A program made the translations under genes and the position numbers. A stretch of 64,000 nt of DNA, from positions 1,168,392 through 1,232,391 of the forward strand of contig NZ_KI911783.1 of NCBI RefSeq assembly GCF_000515415.1. The letters run 5' to 3'. Shown here one piece after another: positions 37,996 through 47,252 of the stretch. Numbering within the stretch: position 1 is the stretch's first letter; the number at the start of each line of letters is the position of its first letter. The notes below the pieces were generated by a model. The model did not search any database and had not been told where the DNA came from. It worked only from the letters and a program-made list of their open reading frames with translations. This DNA comes from Bradyrhizobium sp. WSM1417. GTDB lineage: Bacteria; Pseudomonadota; Alphaproteobacteria; Rhizobiales; Xanthobacteraceae.

Positions 37996-39630
37996 TCACA
38001 GCTTCGCGCGCTGCGCGATCCCGTCCTTGATCGACGCCAGCTCTGCCTCATCCCAGATGCCGATCAAAATGCCGCCCTTCACCTGGAGCTGGTTGTCGGC
38101 ATAGGCCGCGATCTTCTCGCGCGGTGTCGTGATGTGGTCGTTGGGATGCAGCGCCCAGTCGAACAATTCTGCCTGCAGTCGCGCGATGATGCCGGCGCAC
38201 TCAGGGTCGTCGCCGCGATCCAGAAACTCTTCCGGATCGGTTTCGAGGTCATACAGCATCGGGCGGAAGCCCGAGGCGTGGATGTATTTCCAGCGACCGT
38301 CGAACACCATGAACAGGCGGCAGCGTTCGATCGGCTGGTTCAGCTTCAGCCGCACGTCCTGCATGACATAGTCGTATTCGGAGAACGCCACCTTGCGCCA
38401 ATCCGGCGGGCTCTCGCCGCGCAGCAGCGGCAGCAGCGAGCGTCCCTCGAGGATGTGGCCCGGCACCTTGCCGCCGAAATAATCCACGAAGGTCGGCGCG
38501 AGATCGATGGCTTCGACCAGAGCATCGTTGCGCGTGCCACGCGTCGCATCCGCCTCCTTCGAGGGATCGATGATGATGAGCGGGATCTTCGCCGACTGCT
38601 CGTGGAACAGGTCCTTCTCGCCCATCCAGTGATCGCCGAGATAATCGCCGTGATCGGAGGTGAACACGATCATGGTGGTGTCCGAGAGGCCGCGCTCCTC
38701 CAGAAACTTCATCAGCACGCCCATCTGGTCGTCGATCTGGGTGATCAGGCCCATATAGGTCGGGATCACCTTCTCGCGGGCATCGTCGCGCGCCATGTTG
38801 CGGGAGTAGCGCATGTCCATATAGGCGCCGAACACCGGATGCGGATTCTGGCGCTCGCGCTCGGAGCGGATCGCCGGAATCATATCCGATGTCGAATACA
38901 TGCTGGCGTAGGGTTCGGGCGCGATATAGGGCCAGTGCGGCTTGATGTAGGACAGATGCAGGCACCATGGCCTGCCGTCGGTCTCGGCCTCGCCGATGAA
39001 GTCCATCGCGCGTCGGGTCATATAAGGCGTCTCGGAATGCTCGTCCGGCACGCGCGCGGCCTTGTCGGCATGCACGAGCAGCCAGCCGTTTTGCAGGGAG
39101 CCGTCCTCGGCCGCACCTGAATTGGCCCAATGCTCCCAGGGATTGGGCGCATCAAACCCCTGCTGACGCAGATATTCGTCGTATTTCGGACGCGGCCGCC
39201 CCGTGGGATGCAGGCCGTCGTCACGCTCATAGGGCTCGAACCCGCATTCGGCGACGTGCACGCCGATCATCGATTCCGGCGGGATGCCGAGCGCCTTCAT
39301 GCCTTCGAGATCGGGCGCCATGTGGGTCTTGCCGACCAGCACGTTGCGCACACCGAGCTTCTTGAGGTGGTCGCCGAGGGTGGGCTCGCCGATCCGCAAC
39401 GGCCAGCCGTTCCAGTGCGAGCCGTGCGAGCGCATGTAGCGCCCGGTGTAGAACGACATCCGCGAGGGACCGCAGATCGGCGACTGCACATAGGCTTTGC
39501 TGAACAGCACGCCGCGCTTCGCCATGGCGTCGATGTTCGGTGTCTTAAGCCGGGGATGGCCGGTGCAGCCGAGATAGTCGTAGCGAAGCTGGTCGCACAT
39601 GATCCAGAGAACGTTCTTCGCGCGCGCCAT
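37996..39630 (-). CDS. Sulfatase / phosphonate monoester hydrolase-like enzyme
   Basis: Alkaline-phosphatase-superfamily hydrolase of 544 residues. The sulfatase signature CGPSR (Cys53-Arg57) within PICGPSRMSFYTGR supplies the cysteine converted to formylglycine. An N-terminal metal-binding aspartate is in IMCDQLRYDYLG, and further metal ligands are in FTSDHGDYLGDH. The central and C-terminal parts (SYIKPHWPYIAPEPY, YMGLITQIDDQMG, PLLRGESPPDW) resemble rhizobial phosphonate monoester hydrolases more than arylsulfatases. No signal peptide is seen, so it is probably cytoplasmic. Substrate unknown. Confidence 0.88.
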   Translation of the reverse strand: MARAKNVLWIMCDQLRYDYLGCTGHPRLKTPNIDAMAKRGVLFSKAYVQSPICGPSRMSFYTGRYMRSHGSHWNGWPLRIGEPTLGDHLKKLGVRNVLVGKTHMAPDLEGMKALGIPPESMIGVHVAECGFEPYERDDGLHPTGRPRPKYDEYLRQQGFDAPNPWEHWANSGAAEDGSLQNGWLLVHADKAARVPDEHSETPYMTRRAMDFIGEAETDGRPWCLHLSYIKPHWPYIAPEPYASMYSTSDMIPAIRSERERQNPHPVFGAYMDMRYSRNMARDDAREKVIPTYMGLITQIDDQMGVLMKFLEERGLSDTTMIVFTSDHGDYLGDHWMGEKDLFHEQSAKIPLIIIDPSKEADATRGTRNDALVEAIDLAPTFVDYFGGKVPGHILEGRSLLPLLRGESPPDWRKVAFSEYDYVMQDVRLKLNQPIERCRLFMVFDGRWKYIHASGFRPMLYDLETDPEEFLDRGDDPECAGIIARLQAELFDWALHPNDHITTPREKIAAYADNQLQVKGGILIGIWDEAELASIKDGIAQRAKL

Positions 39631-39731
39631 ACTTTCTCACTCCGGCATTTCGATCTGCCGGATGCTGCGCCATCAATGGCGCGAAGGCAACATTGCGAGC
39701 GACGCGCGAGGTCGTGGCTGCACATTCCAGC

Positions 39732-39858
39732 GTCGTCCCGGCGAAGGCCGGGACCCATAGCCACAGGGAGTAGTTTGGCGAAGACTAGTAGTTCGGTACT
39801 AAGACCATCCCCAACCGACAGATCACGCGGTATGGGTCCCGGCCTTCGCCGGGACGAC
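39732..39858. repeat. Long palindromic (REPIN-like) element, copy 2
   Basis: 127-bp relative of the elements at 16345 and 42550: left end GTCGTCCCGGCGAAGGCCGG, right end complementary, interior CACAGGGAGTAGTTTGGCGA. It lies between the 5' end of the sulfatase-like gene and the 3' end of obgE. Confidence 0.9.
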
Positions 39859-39872
39859 CGTGGGGAGAGCGA

Positions 39873-40997
<1,125 letters not shown>

Positions 40998-41015
40998 TTA
41001 ACCCCGGGAACGACG

Positions 41016-41495
41016 TTAGTTGGGCCGGCGCCGGATCAGGAATTTCTGCGTGCCCTCCAGCACCAGCTCCTTGCGCTGGTTGAACACGGTGCTTTTGAGC
41101 GTCACCGTGCCGGTCGAGCGTCCCGGCACCAGCTCAATGACCTCGAGCGCGGGATAGATTGTGTCGTCGGCGAACACCGGTGTGAGGAACCGGCTGGATT
41201 GCTCGAGGAAGCCGACCAGGGAGTCCTCGACCATGAACGGAAACAGGCCCGCGCCGGGTGCGGTGTGGATCAAGGTCTGGAAACCGTGGGCGAGCAGATG
41301 CGGCATGCCGCGGCTGCGGCAATACTCCACGTCGTAATGCACCGGATGAGTGTCGCCGCTCGCGGTCTGGAATGCCGCGAACACCGCCGTCGTCTGCGTG
41401 CGGCTCGGCAGCACGAAGCGCTCGCCGACCACGAAATCCTCAAACCAGCGTTGCGCCGGGATCATGCGATGACGGGCCGGGTCGAAGTCGGTCAT
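41016..41495 (-). CDS. MaoC-like hot-dog dehydratase
   Basis: 159-residue single hot-dog-fold protein of the MaoC/hydratase-2 type, suggested by the hydratase motif in TASGDTHPVHYDVEY (Asp and His as catalytic pair) and by GMPHLLAHGFQTL. Such enzymes hydrate enoyl-CoA thioesters. The start is taken at ATG 41495 (MTDFDPARHRM), with GGAAAGAG upstream; the longer frame to 41639 runs into the divergent permease gene. Substrate not predictable. Divergently transcribed from the DMT permease. Confidence 0.85.
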   Translation of the reverse strand: MTDFDPARHRMIPAQRWFEDFVVGERFVLPSRTQTTAVFAAFQTASGDTHPVHYDVEYCRSRGMPHLLAHGFQTLIHTAPGAGLFPFMVEDSLVGFLEQSSRFLTPVFADDTIYPALEVIELVPGRSTGTVTLKSTVFNQRKELVLEGTQKFLIRRRPN

Positions 41496-41625
41496 GGCTA
41501 AGCTCTTTCCTGGCTCTTTTGTTCGCGTGGCGCCCATCGCTACGCGACGCGAAGACTGCGACAATCCGTTCAATTCGTCCAACGCGGGCTTGTCCCGACG
41601 GCCTGCGTCATTACAACGGCGCTCA

Positions 41626-42540
41626 ATGCCCCTTTTCAAAAATCTCTCGGCCTATGACGAACGCTCGGCGCGGCTGGCCGGGATTGCGCTCATGGTGTTG
41701 TCGATCTTCATGTTCTCGTTCGGCGATGCCATGGGCAAGTTCCTGGTCGGGACTTATTCTGTGGGGCAGCTGCTGTTCCTGCGCGCCTGCGCGGCGCTGC
41801 TGCTGCTGTCGCCGCTGGTCTGGCGGCAGCGTCACCAGTTCCTGCAGCTGGAGCGGCCGGGCCTCCAGCTCTTTCGCGTCGTATTGTCGACGCTGGAAGT
41901 GGCGGCCTTCTTCCTGGCGACGGTCTACCTGCCGCTCGCCGACGTCATCACCTATTATCTCGCAGGCCCGATCTTCGTCACCGCGATGTCGGCGATCTTT
42001 CTCGGCGAGAAAGTCGGCTGGCGGCGCTGGACCGCGATCCTGATCGGCTTCTGCGGCGTCCTGATCGCGCTGCGGCCCTCGGCACAGACGGTGAGCCTGC
42101 CGGCGCTGATCGCGCTGGGCGGCAGTCTTTCCTTTGCAACGCTGATGCTGATCACGCGCAGCCTGCGCAAGACGCCCGACATCGTGATGGCGTCGTCGCA
42201 ATTCGTCGGCACGTTCTTGCTGGGTGCGGTGCTGTCGGCATTCCACTGGGTGCCGCCGACACCGGGCAGCCTCGTGATCTTCGCGCTGGCGGGATGCGTC
42301 TCGGTCACCGCGCTGTTCTGCGTCAACCGCTCGCTCAAGCTCGCGCCGGCCAGCGTCGTCGTGCCTTATCAATATTCGATGATCGTCTGGGCGGTGATCT
42401 TCGGCTTCGTCGTGTTCGGCGACGTGCCCGAAATCGCCACCATCGTCGGCGCCGCCATCATCATCGGCGCCGGGTTCTATATTTACTTGCGTGAGCGCGA
42501 TCTCGGGCGCGGGGAGGTGGATGTGAATCCGCCGGCGTAA
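41626..42540 (+). CDS. DMT superfamily permease (EamA domains)
   Basis: Inner-membrane transporter of the drug/metabolite type, 304 residues, with about ten hydrophobic helices arranged as two EamA repeats (LAGIALMVLSIFMFSFGDAM... and SLPALIALGGSLSFATLML...). Helix tops such as LRACAALLLLSPLVW and YQYSMIVWAVIFGFVVFGD are typical. The C-terminus is cytoplasmic and charged (LRERDLGRGEVD). ATG 41626 (MPLFKNLSAYDERS) is used because upstream in-frame sequence lies over the divergent MaoC start. Substrate unknown. Confidence 0.88.
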   Translation: MPLFKNLSAYDERSARLAGIALMVLSIFMFSFGDAMGKFLVGTYSVGQLLFLRACAALLLLSPLVWRQRHQFLQLERPGLQLFRVVLSTLEVAAFFLATVYLPLADVITYYLAGPIFVTAMSAIFLGEKVGWRRWTAILIGFCGVLIALRPSAQTVSLPALIALGGSLSFATLMLITRSLRKTPDIVMASSQFVGTFLLGAVLSAFHWVPPTPGSLVIFALAGCVSVTALFCVNRSLKLAPASVVVPYQYSMIVWAVIFGFVVFGDVPEIATIVGAAIIIGAGFYIYLRERDLGRGEVDVNPPA

Positions 42541-42549
42541 TATTCCGCT

Positions 42550-42668
42550 GTCGTCCCGGCGAAGGCCGGGACCCATACCCACAGGGTGCAGTTTTGCGAA
42601 GACTCGGAGTGGGAGTCTTTGCGTCACGAACAGTCGTGGTTATGGGTCCCGGCCTTCGCCGGGACGAC
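42550..42668. repeat. Long palindromic (REPIN-like) element, copy 3
   Basis: 119-bp relative of the elements at 16345 and 39732, with ends GTCGTCCCGGCGAAGGCCGG and complement, and interior CACAGGGTGCAGTTTTGCGA. It is shorter and more diverged in the middle than the other two. It lies between convergent genes. Confidence 0.9.
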
Positions 42669-42686
42669 TCGCGGTAAGAGTTGGGC

Positions 42687-43280
42687 CTACCTCACCCTTC
42701 GCGCACTGCTCCAGCTCTTCAGCGACGCCCACACACCGCGCGACAGGCGAAAGCAGTCGACCGGCGTCGACGAGCCCAGCGCCAGGAAGCGATGCAGCTG
42801 GACGCCGCTCCACTGGAAGCCGCACTTCTCCAGCACGTTGCGCGAGGCCGGGTTGGTGACGCGCGCGCCTGCATAGAGATGATCGTCCTCGAACTCCTCG
42901 AAGAAGAAGTCGATCGCGCCGCGCGCGGCCTCGGTGGCAAAGCCCCGGCCCCAATGCGCGACGCCGAGCCAATAGCCGAGCTCGGCATTGCCGGGCGTCG
43001 AGCGGTCGATGCCGACCATGCCGATGGGGCCGCTGTCATGCTCGATCAGGAACACCGTCTCGCCGCCGGGCGCGGCGGTGGCGCGGATGAAGGCGACGGC
43101 GTCGTCCTGCGAATAGGGATGCGGGAGGCGCCTCGTGTTTTCGGCAACGCGAGGATCGTTGGCGAGGAGGGCGATGGTCCTGACGTCGGCGAGGGTCGGC
43201 CGCCGCAACGTCAGCCGCTCGGTGGCGACGACGCTGGGTCTCGCCTCCCGCAAGGTCACGCTCGAAAAATCCTGCAACAT
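42687..43280 (-). CDS. GNAT family N-acetyltransferase (RimJ/RimL type)
   Basis: Acetyltransferase of about 197 residues. The start of the fold, TERLTLRRPTLADV, is typical of the RimJ/RimL/Ard1-like group; motif A is GYWLGVAHWGRGFATEA, carrying the acetyl-CoA pyrophosphate-binding glycine-rich turn; motif B is NPASRNVLEKCGFQWSG. ATG 43280 is selected over a GTG at 43301. Lies between rpmA and the DMT permease, target unknown. Confidence 0.88.
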   Translation of the reverse strand: MLQDFSSVTLREARPSVVATERLTLRRPTLADVRTIALLANDPRVAENTRRLPHPYSQDDAVAFIRATAAPGGETVFLIEHDSGPIGMVGIDRSTPGNAELGYWLGVAHWGRGFATEAARGAIDFFFEEFEDDHLYAGARVTNPASRNVLEKCGFQWSGVQLHRFLALGSSTPVDCFRLSRGVWASLKSWSSARRVR

Positions 43281-43329
43281 GTCCGGCTCCGTCGAAGTCA
43301 CTCAAGTGAAAAGTGAGCACGCAAACGAA

Positions 43330-43356
43330 AGGGGAGGCCGGTTTCCCGCCTCCCCT
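43330..43356 (-). terminator. Terminator downstream of rpmA
   Basis: Stem AGGGGAGGC (43330-43338) with GCCTCCCCT (43348-43356). Read on the minus strand it is followed by TTTCGTTTG. It is 80 bases past the rpmA stop codon. Confidence 0.75.
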
Positions 43357-43436
43357 GGAGCCTTCGATCTCTTATGATCTCAAGGACTCCGCCGGTTCGG
43401 TCTGGGACCCGGCGGACTCCAAATTTGATCCACCGT

Positions 43437-43706
43437 CTATTCAGCCGCCTCTGCGAGCGGGAGCACCGAGATGAAGGTGCGGCCGTTGGCTTTGGCCTGG
43501 AACGTTACGCGGCCCTCAACCTTGGCGAACAAGGTGTGGTCCGTGCCCATGCCGACATTAAGGCCGGGATGCCAGGTGGTGCCGCGCTGACGCGCAATGA
43601 TGTTGCCGGGAATCACAACTTCCCCGCCGAACGCCTTGATACCGAGGCGCTTGCCCTTGGAATCGCGACCGTTGCGCGATGAACCGCCTGCTTTTTTGTG
43701 AGCCAT
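43437..43706 (-). CDS. rpmA: 50S ribosomal protein L27
   Basis: 89-residue L27, which reaches into the peptidyl-transferase centre. The N-terminus [20 protein letters not shown] and the middle [20 protein letters not shown] are essentially family consensus. It needs no N-terminal cleavage extension of the kind seen in Firmicutes. It follows rplU by 97 bp, a gap holding a small hairpin around CACGCATCA/TGATGCGTG (43772-43797). Confidence 0.97.
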   Translation of the reverse strand: MAHKKAGGSSRNGRDSKGKRLGIKAFGGEVVIPGNIIARQRGTTWHPGLNVGMGTDHTLFAKVEGRVTFQAKANGRTFISVLPLAEAAE

Positions 43707-43803
43707 GGCTCGTCTCCGAAATCCTGAGTATTTCTAGATCAATTCCTTGACGGAATCATTTCACAATTTCTCACGCATCACTTCGTGATGATGCGTGATC
43801 AAA

Positions 43804-44196
43804 TTATGCGGCGGCCTCTTCGGTCGTGGTCTCCGGCTTGGCGACCTTCTCCCGCTTCGGACGCGGCCCCTTGGTGGGCTTGGCGCCGTCCGTCAGGATC
43901 TCCGAGATGCGCAGCACGGTGATCTCGTCGCGATAGCCGCGCTTGCGGCGCGAGTTCTTGCGGCGGCGCTTCTTGAACGCGATGACCTTGGGACCGCGCT
44001 TGTGGTCGAGCACCTCGACCGCGACGGAGGCGCCGGCGACCGTGGGCAGACCCAGGATCGGCGTGTCGCCGCCGACCAGGAGAACTTCATTGAGCTGCAC
44101 GATCGAGCCGACTTCGCCTTCGATCTTGCCTACTTCCAGGACATCATCCGGAACGACGCGGTACTGCCGGCCGCCGGTTTTGATGACTGCGAACAT
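43804..44196 (-). CDS. rplU: 50S ribosomal protein L21
   Basis: 130-residue L21. [14 protein letters not shown] at the N-terminus and [24 protein letters not shown] near the end of the core are diagnostic. Compared with the roughly 103-residue E. coli protein there is a C-terminal Lys/Glu/Ala-rich extension (from about residue 105), usual in rhizobia. First gene of the rplU-rpmA pair, with a leader hairpin just upstream. Confidence 0.97.
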   Translation of the reverse strand: MFAVIKTGGRQYRVVPDDVLEVGKIEGEVGSIVQLNEVLLVGGDTPILGLPTVAGASVAVEVLDHKRGPKVIAFKKRRRKNSRRKRGYRDEITVLRISEILTDGAKPTKGPRPKREKVAKPETTTEEAAA

Positions 44197-44220
44197 CGTT
44201 GTTTTCCTTCGTGTTCATTC

Positions 44221-44255
44221 CCGGCCTCGCGACATAGTGTCGGGGCCGGCTTTTT
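44221..44255. other. Hairpin in the rplU leader region
   Basis: CCGGCC (44221-44226) pairs with GGCCGG (44244-44249) and CGACA (44230-44234) with TGTCG (44238-44242), and TTTTT follows on the plus strand. It lies 25 bases upstream of rplU, so on the minus strand it would be part of the rplU leader. It could also be a plus-strand terminator, but no plus-strand gene precedes it. Confidence 0.5.
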
Positions 44256-44530
44256 GTCAGTCGCTATGGGTTTATGCGAGTTTTGTGCGGGCGGGAGTTA
44301 TCCCTTTGAAAACCCACGCAAAAACAAGCGGCGCGAGAAACGCCCCGCGCCGGTTGCGGGATTTATAGCCGCTGATCCCCCGGAGTCAAGGAAAAGCCGG
44401 CGAAAACGGCCCGGATTTGAAGCATTTGGGCCCGATCCGGCCCCGCAGGCGAATTTCGGCTTGCGCCGCAACCAACAGGTTCCCCCGCCGTTGTCCCGGC
44501 GAATTCAGTCACACGGGCAAGGGGCTTACC

Positions 44531-45676
44531 ATGGCGACAGACGAGCTGGTCAAGACGACGACGGGCATCGCCCATCACGGCGCCGAGCGGCTGCCGTCGG
44601 TGGATATCGACAGCTTCAATATCGAGATGAAGGACGAGGATGGCTTCATCGGCGACCGCGCCAGCAAGGGCGCGTTCAGGGAGATCCTCGAGCGCTGGCG
44701 CAAGCCGCTACGCAAGTCCGGCGAGGACCCGTTCGGCAAGGAGCCGTCGGACGAGATCAGCAAGAAGACGCTGGACGCCATCCTGGTCGGCGATGACACC
44801 GAGGCCTGGGCGGTGGTGCATAGCGCCATCGAGGACTTCGCCCAGGAGCTCGCGTACGTCACCCGCCGCTTCCTCAAGTCCAAGGCCTGGGCCAAGACCG
44901 AGCGCATCGTGGTCGGCGGCGGTTTTCGCGATTCCAGGCTCGGCGAGCTCGCGATCGCGCGCACCGAGATCATCCTCATGGCCGAGGATTTCAAGATCGA
45001 CATGCTGCCGATCCGTCATCATCCCGACGAGGCCGGCCTGATCGGCGCGCTGCATCTGGCGCCGTCATGGATCTTCGAGGCCCATGACAGCATCCTTGCC
45101 GTCGATATCGGCGGCACCAACATCCGCTGTGGCTTGGTGGAGACCAGCTGGAAAAAGGCAAAAGACCTGTCGAAAGCCAAGGTCGTGAAGGCCGAGCTGT
45201 GGCGTCATGCCGACGACGAGCCGACGCGCGAAGGCGCGGTGAAGCGGCTCACGAAGATGTTGAAAGGGCTGATCACCGAGGCCGAAAAGGAAGGCTACAA
45301 GCTGGCGCCGTTCATCGGCATTGCTTGTCCCGGCGTGATCAACGCGGACGGCTCGATCGAGAAAGGCGCGCAGAACCTGCCGGGCAATTGGGAGAGCAGC
45401 AAGTTCAACCTGCCGGCGAGCCTGCTCGAGGGCATCCCTTCCATCGGCGAGCACGACACCGCGATCCTGATGCACAATGACGGCGTGGTTCAGGGCCTCT
45501 CCGAGGTGCCGTTCATGCAGGACGTCGATCGCTGGGGCGTGCTCACCATCGGCACTGGGCTCGGCAATGCCCGCTTCACCAACCGCCGCAAGGACAACGG
45601 CAAGGACAAGGATAACGGCAAAGACGGGGATTCCACGGGCAACGGGAAGAAAAAAGCCAAGAGCGACAAGGAGTAA
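44531..45676 (+). CDS. ROK-family sugar kinase-like protein with circularly permuted motif order
   Basis: 381 residues from ATG 44531 (AAGGGG upstream). The motifs are those of ROK/hexokinase-fold kinases but in unusual order. First come IVVGGGFRDSRLGE (126-139) and DEAGLIGALHLA (166-177), normally at the C-terminal end of ROK proteins. Then phosphate-1 DIGGTNIRCG (192-201), CPGVI...NLPGNW (266-287), the catalytic Asp region HNDGVVQGLSE (315-325) and phosphate-2 IGTGLGNA (340-347). After that only a Lys/Asp/Gly-rich tail follows. The ExGH and zinc-cysteine motifs of standard ROK kinases are not seen. Substrate unknown; activity is plausible because the Asp is kept. Stand-alone gene, divergent from rplU. 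Confidence 0.8.
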   Translation: MATDELVKTTTGIAHHGAERLPSVDIDSFNIEMKDEDGFIGDRASKGAFREILERWRKPLRKSGEDPFGKEPSDEISKKTLDAILVGDDTEAWAVVHSAIEDFAQELAYVTRRFLKSKAWAKTERIVVGGGFRDSRLGELAIARTEIILMAEDFKIDMLPIRHHPDEAGLIGALHLAPSWIFEAHDSILAVDIGGTNIRCGLVETSWKKAKDLSKAKVVKAELWRHADDEPTREGAVKRLTKMLKGLITEAEKEGYKLAPFIGIACPGVINADGSIEKGAQNLPGNWESSKFNLPASLLEGIPSIGEHDTAILMHNDGVVQGLSEVPFMQDVDRWGVLTIGTGLGNARFTNRRKDNGKDKDNGKDGDSTGNGKKKAKSDKE

Positions 45677-45801
45677 CCTTGACTGGTTAGGTTAAGGACC
45701 GGATTGCGTTGCGGTGCACGGGCCGCACGCTACGGTCGGAACCGTCGCCTCACCTGGCCGGCGAAGCCGCCCTTCCCAGCCAGTATTTCAATGAGCGGCA
45801 C

Positions 45802-45835
45802 GGGACCGCCAGTGTTTACCGCGTCTGGCGGTCCC
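45802..45835. other. Strong hairpin in the gap between ROK-like gene and tRNA-Ser
   Basis: GGGACCGCCAG (45802-45812) pairs perfectly with CTGGCGGTCCC (45825-45835) over a 12-base loop. The surrounding 417-bp gap (45677-46093) otherwise shows no convincing gene; the frames in it are GC-driven. It could be a terminator for the upstream gene, a repeat half or part of a small RNA. Confidence 0.45.
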
Positions 45836-46093
45836 ACCCCGCCTTTTGCGGGTACCAGTGATTCGGGCACCGACCTGCCGCATCGGGCTCGCGCCGGGTC
45901 AGCGGCGAACGGCTCAGGCCAATTCCGCGCAAACCGCCGCCGAAATCCGTGATCGCCCCTGATCATCACCGTGACATCGTGGGTCCAGCCGGAAAACCGG
46001 CCCGATTTTCGCGCTCCCAGCCTTGTCTGGCCCGCCATCCTCGCCTATTAACGCCCGAACCACAGGGGCCCTGCTCCTTACTTGGCGCCTTCA

Positions 46094-46183
46094 GGAGAGG
46101 TGGCAGAGTGGTCGAATGCACCGCACTCGAAATGCGGCATAGGTGCAAGCCTATCGGGGGTTCGAATCCCTCCCTCTCCGCCA
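46094..46183 (+). tRNA. tRNA-Ser (anticodon CGA)
   Basis: Acceptor stem GGAGAGG (46094-46100) pairs with CCTCTCC (46173-46179); discriminator G at 46180 and encoded CCA at 46181-46183. Anticodon stem CCGCA/TGCGG surrounds loop CTCGAAA with anticodon CGA at 46128-46130, reading UCG serine codons. A long variable arm lies between anticodon and T arms, as expected for class II tRNA, and the T loop is GGTTCGAATCC. Confidence 0.96.
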
Positions 46184-46227
46184 ACATCATCCGCCACAAC
46201 AAAACGGCTTACAGAAAGCTCGGTAGA

Positions 46228-47139
46228 TCAGTCTGATCTTGCCGGCTCTCGCTCCGCCAGCACCGCCCGCGCCGTCGCCACAAACGCCTGCGCGGCTGGC
46301 GACAACGTCCGACCCTGGCGCTGCAGCAGCGACACCGGGCGGGTGATGGCAGGGCGTATCAGCGGCTTTGCGATCAGAGTCGGAAATTGATCCGCCGGCA
46401 GCATCGTCGCAGGAAGGATCGCGAGGCCGAGACCCTGCGCCGTCATGGCGAGTGCGGTGTTGATCAGCGTCACTTCATAGGTTGGGTTGAGGTGCTTGCC
46501 CTGGGTGCCCAGCGCCTGATCGATCTGCATGCGAATCCGCGTCTCGCCCCGCATCGCGATCGTGGGCATCTGAGCCAACTCGTCCCATGTCAGCGAGCGG
46601 CGTGCCGCGAAGTCGGCGGTGCGCCGGCCGATGGCGCTCAGGCGGCCGCGGGTCAGCGTCTCGATCGTCAGCTCCGCGAATTCTCCCTCGACGCTGCCGA
46701 TCGCGAACTCCGCATCCGTCGCGCTCAGACGCGGAACGAGATCGTCGGCGGCGACGTCACGCATGTCGATTTCGATGTCGGGATAACCTGCCCGGAATTT
46801 AGCGAGTACCGGGGGCAGCAGGGCCGATGCGGTACCGGCTGAGGCGAGAAACGCGACCCGGCCGGCGCGCGCCTGCGCCAGGTCGCGCATGCGCCGCGAC
46901 AGGCCCAGCGCATCGCCCAGCATGCGTTCGGCGGCATGAACTGCCTCGTCAGCGGCCAGCGTCGGCTGCACCGAACGCGTGGAGCGATCGAACAGTTTGA
47001 CGCCGAGCTGCGCTTCGAGCTGCTGGATCAACAGGCTCGCCGCCGATTGCGTGATTCCCAGCTCGCGCGCGGCCCGCGTGATGCTGCGCGTCCGGTACAC
47101 GCCGGTGAAGGCCTGCAATTGCCGCAAGGTGACGTTCAT
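46228..47139 (-). CDS. LysR-type transcriptional regulator
   Basis: 303-residue LysR regulator. N-terminal winged HTH: LRQLQAFTGVYRTRSITRAA, ELGITQSAASLLIQQLEAQL, LFDRSTRSVQPT. The C-terminal effector-binding domain begins near residue 90 (GRVAFLASAGTASALLPPVL). ATG 47139 used; a TTG two codons earlier is also in frame. It is divergent from the flavoprotein monooxygenase gene, with about 110 bp between the starts, so it most probably controls that gene and the Bug protein gene behind it. Inducer unknown, likely an aromatic or other organic acid. Confidence 0.92.
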   Translation of the reverse strand: MNVTLRQLQAFTGVYRTRSITRAARELGITQSAASLLIQQLEAQLGVKLFDRSTRSVQPTLAADEAVHAAERMLGDALGLSRRMRDLAQARAGRVAFLASAGTASALLPPVLAKFRAGYPDIEIDMRDVAADDLVPRLSATDAEFAIGSVEGEFAELTIETLTRGRLSAIGRRTADFAARRSLTWDELAQMPTIAMRGETRIRMQIDQALGTQGKHLNPTYEVTLINTALAMTAQGLGLAILPATMLPADQFPTLIAKPLIRPAITRPVSLLQRQGRTLSPAAQAFVATARAVLAEREPARSD

Positions 47140-47252
47140 AGGCAAAGCTCATGAATTGATGAGTTCTTTCCGGCTTATCACATAAGCGAGCATGCAATAA
47201 AATGCATGCCGTGGACGGTGAAGCCGCGATCGCCAAGGGATCGGAAACGAAC

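Noticed and set aside
45704..46038. Short frames on both strands between the ROK-like gene and the tRNA
   Set aside because: They overlap each other and the hairpin, show no recognisable sequence, and one runs on toward the tRNA gene.
46094..46183. Phage or island attachment site at tRNA-Ser
   Set aside because: I looked for a repeat of the 3' end (TTCGAATCCCTCCCTCTCCG) elsewhere in the window and found none, and no integrase is adjacent. The tRNA gene itself is intact.
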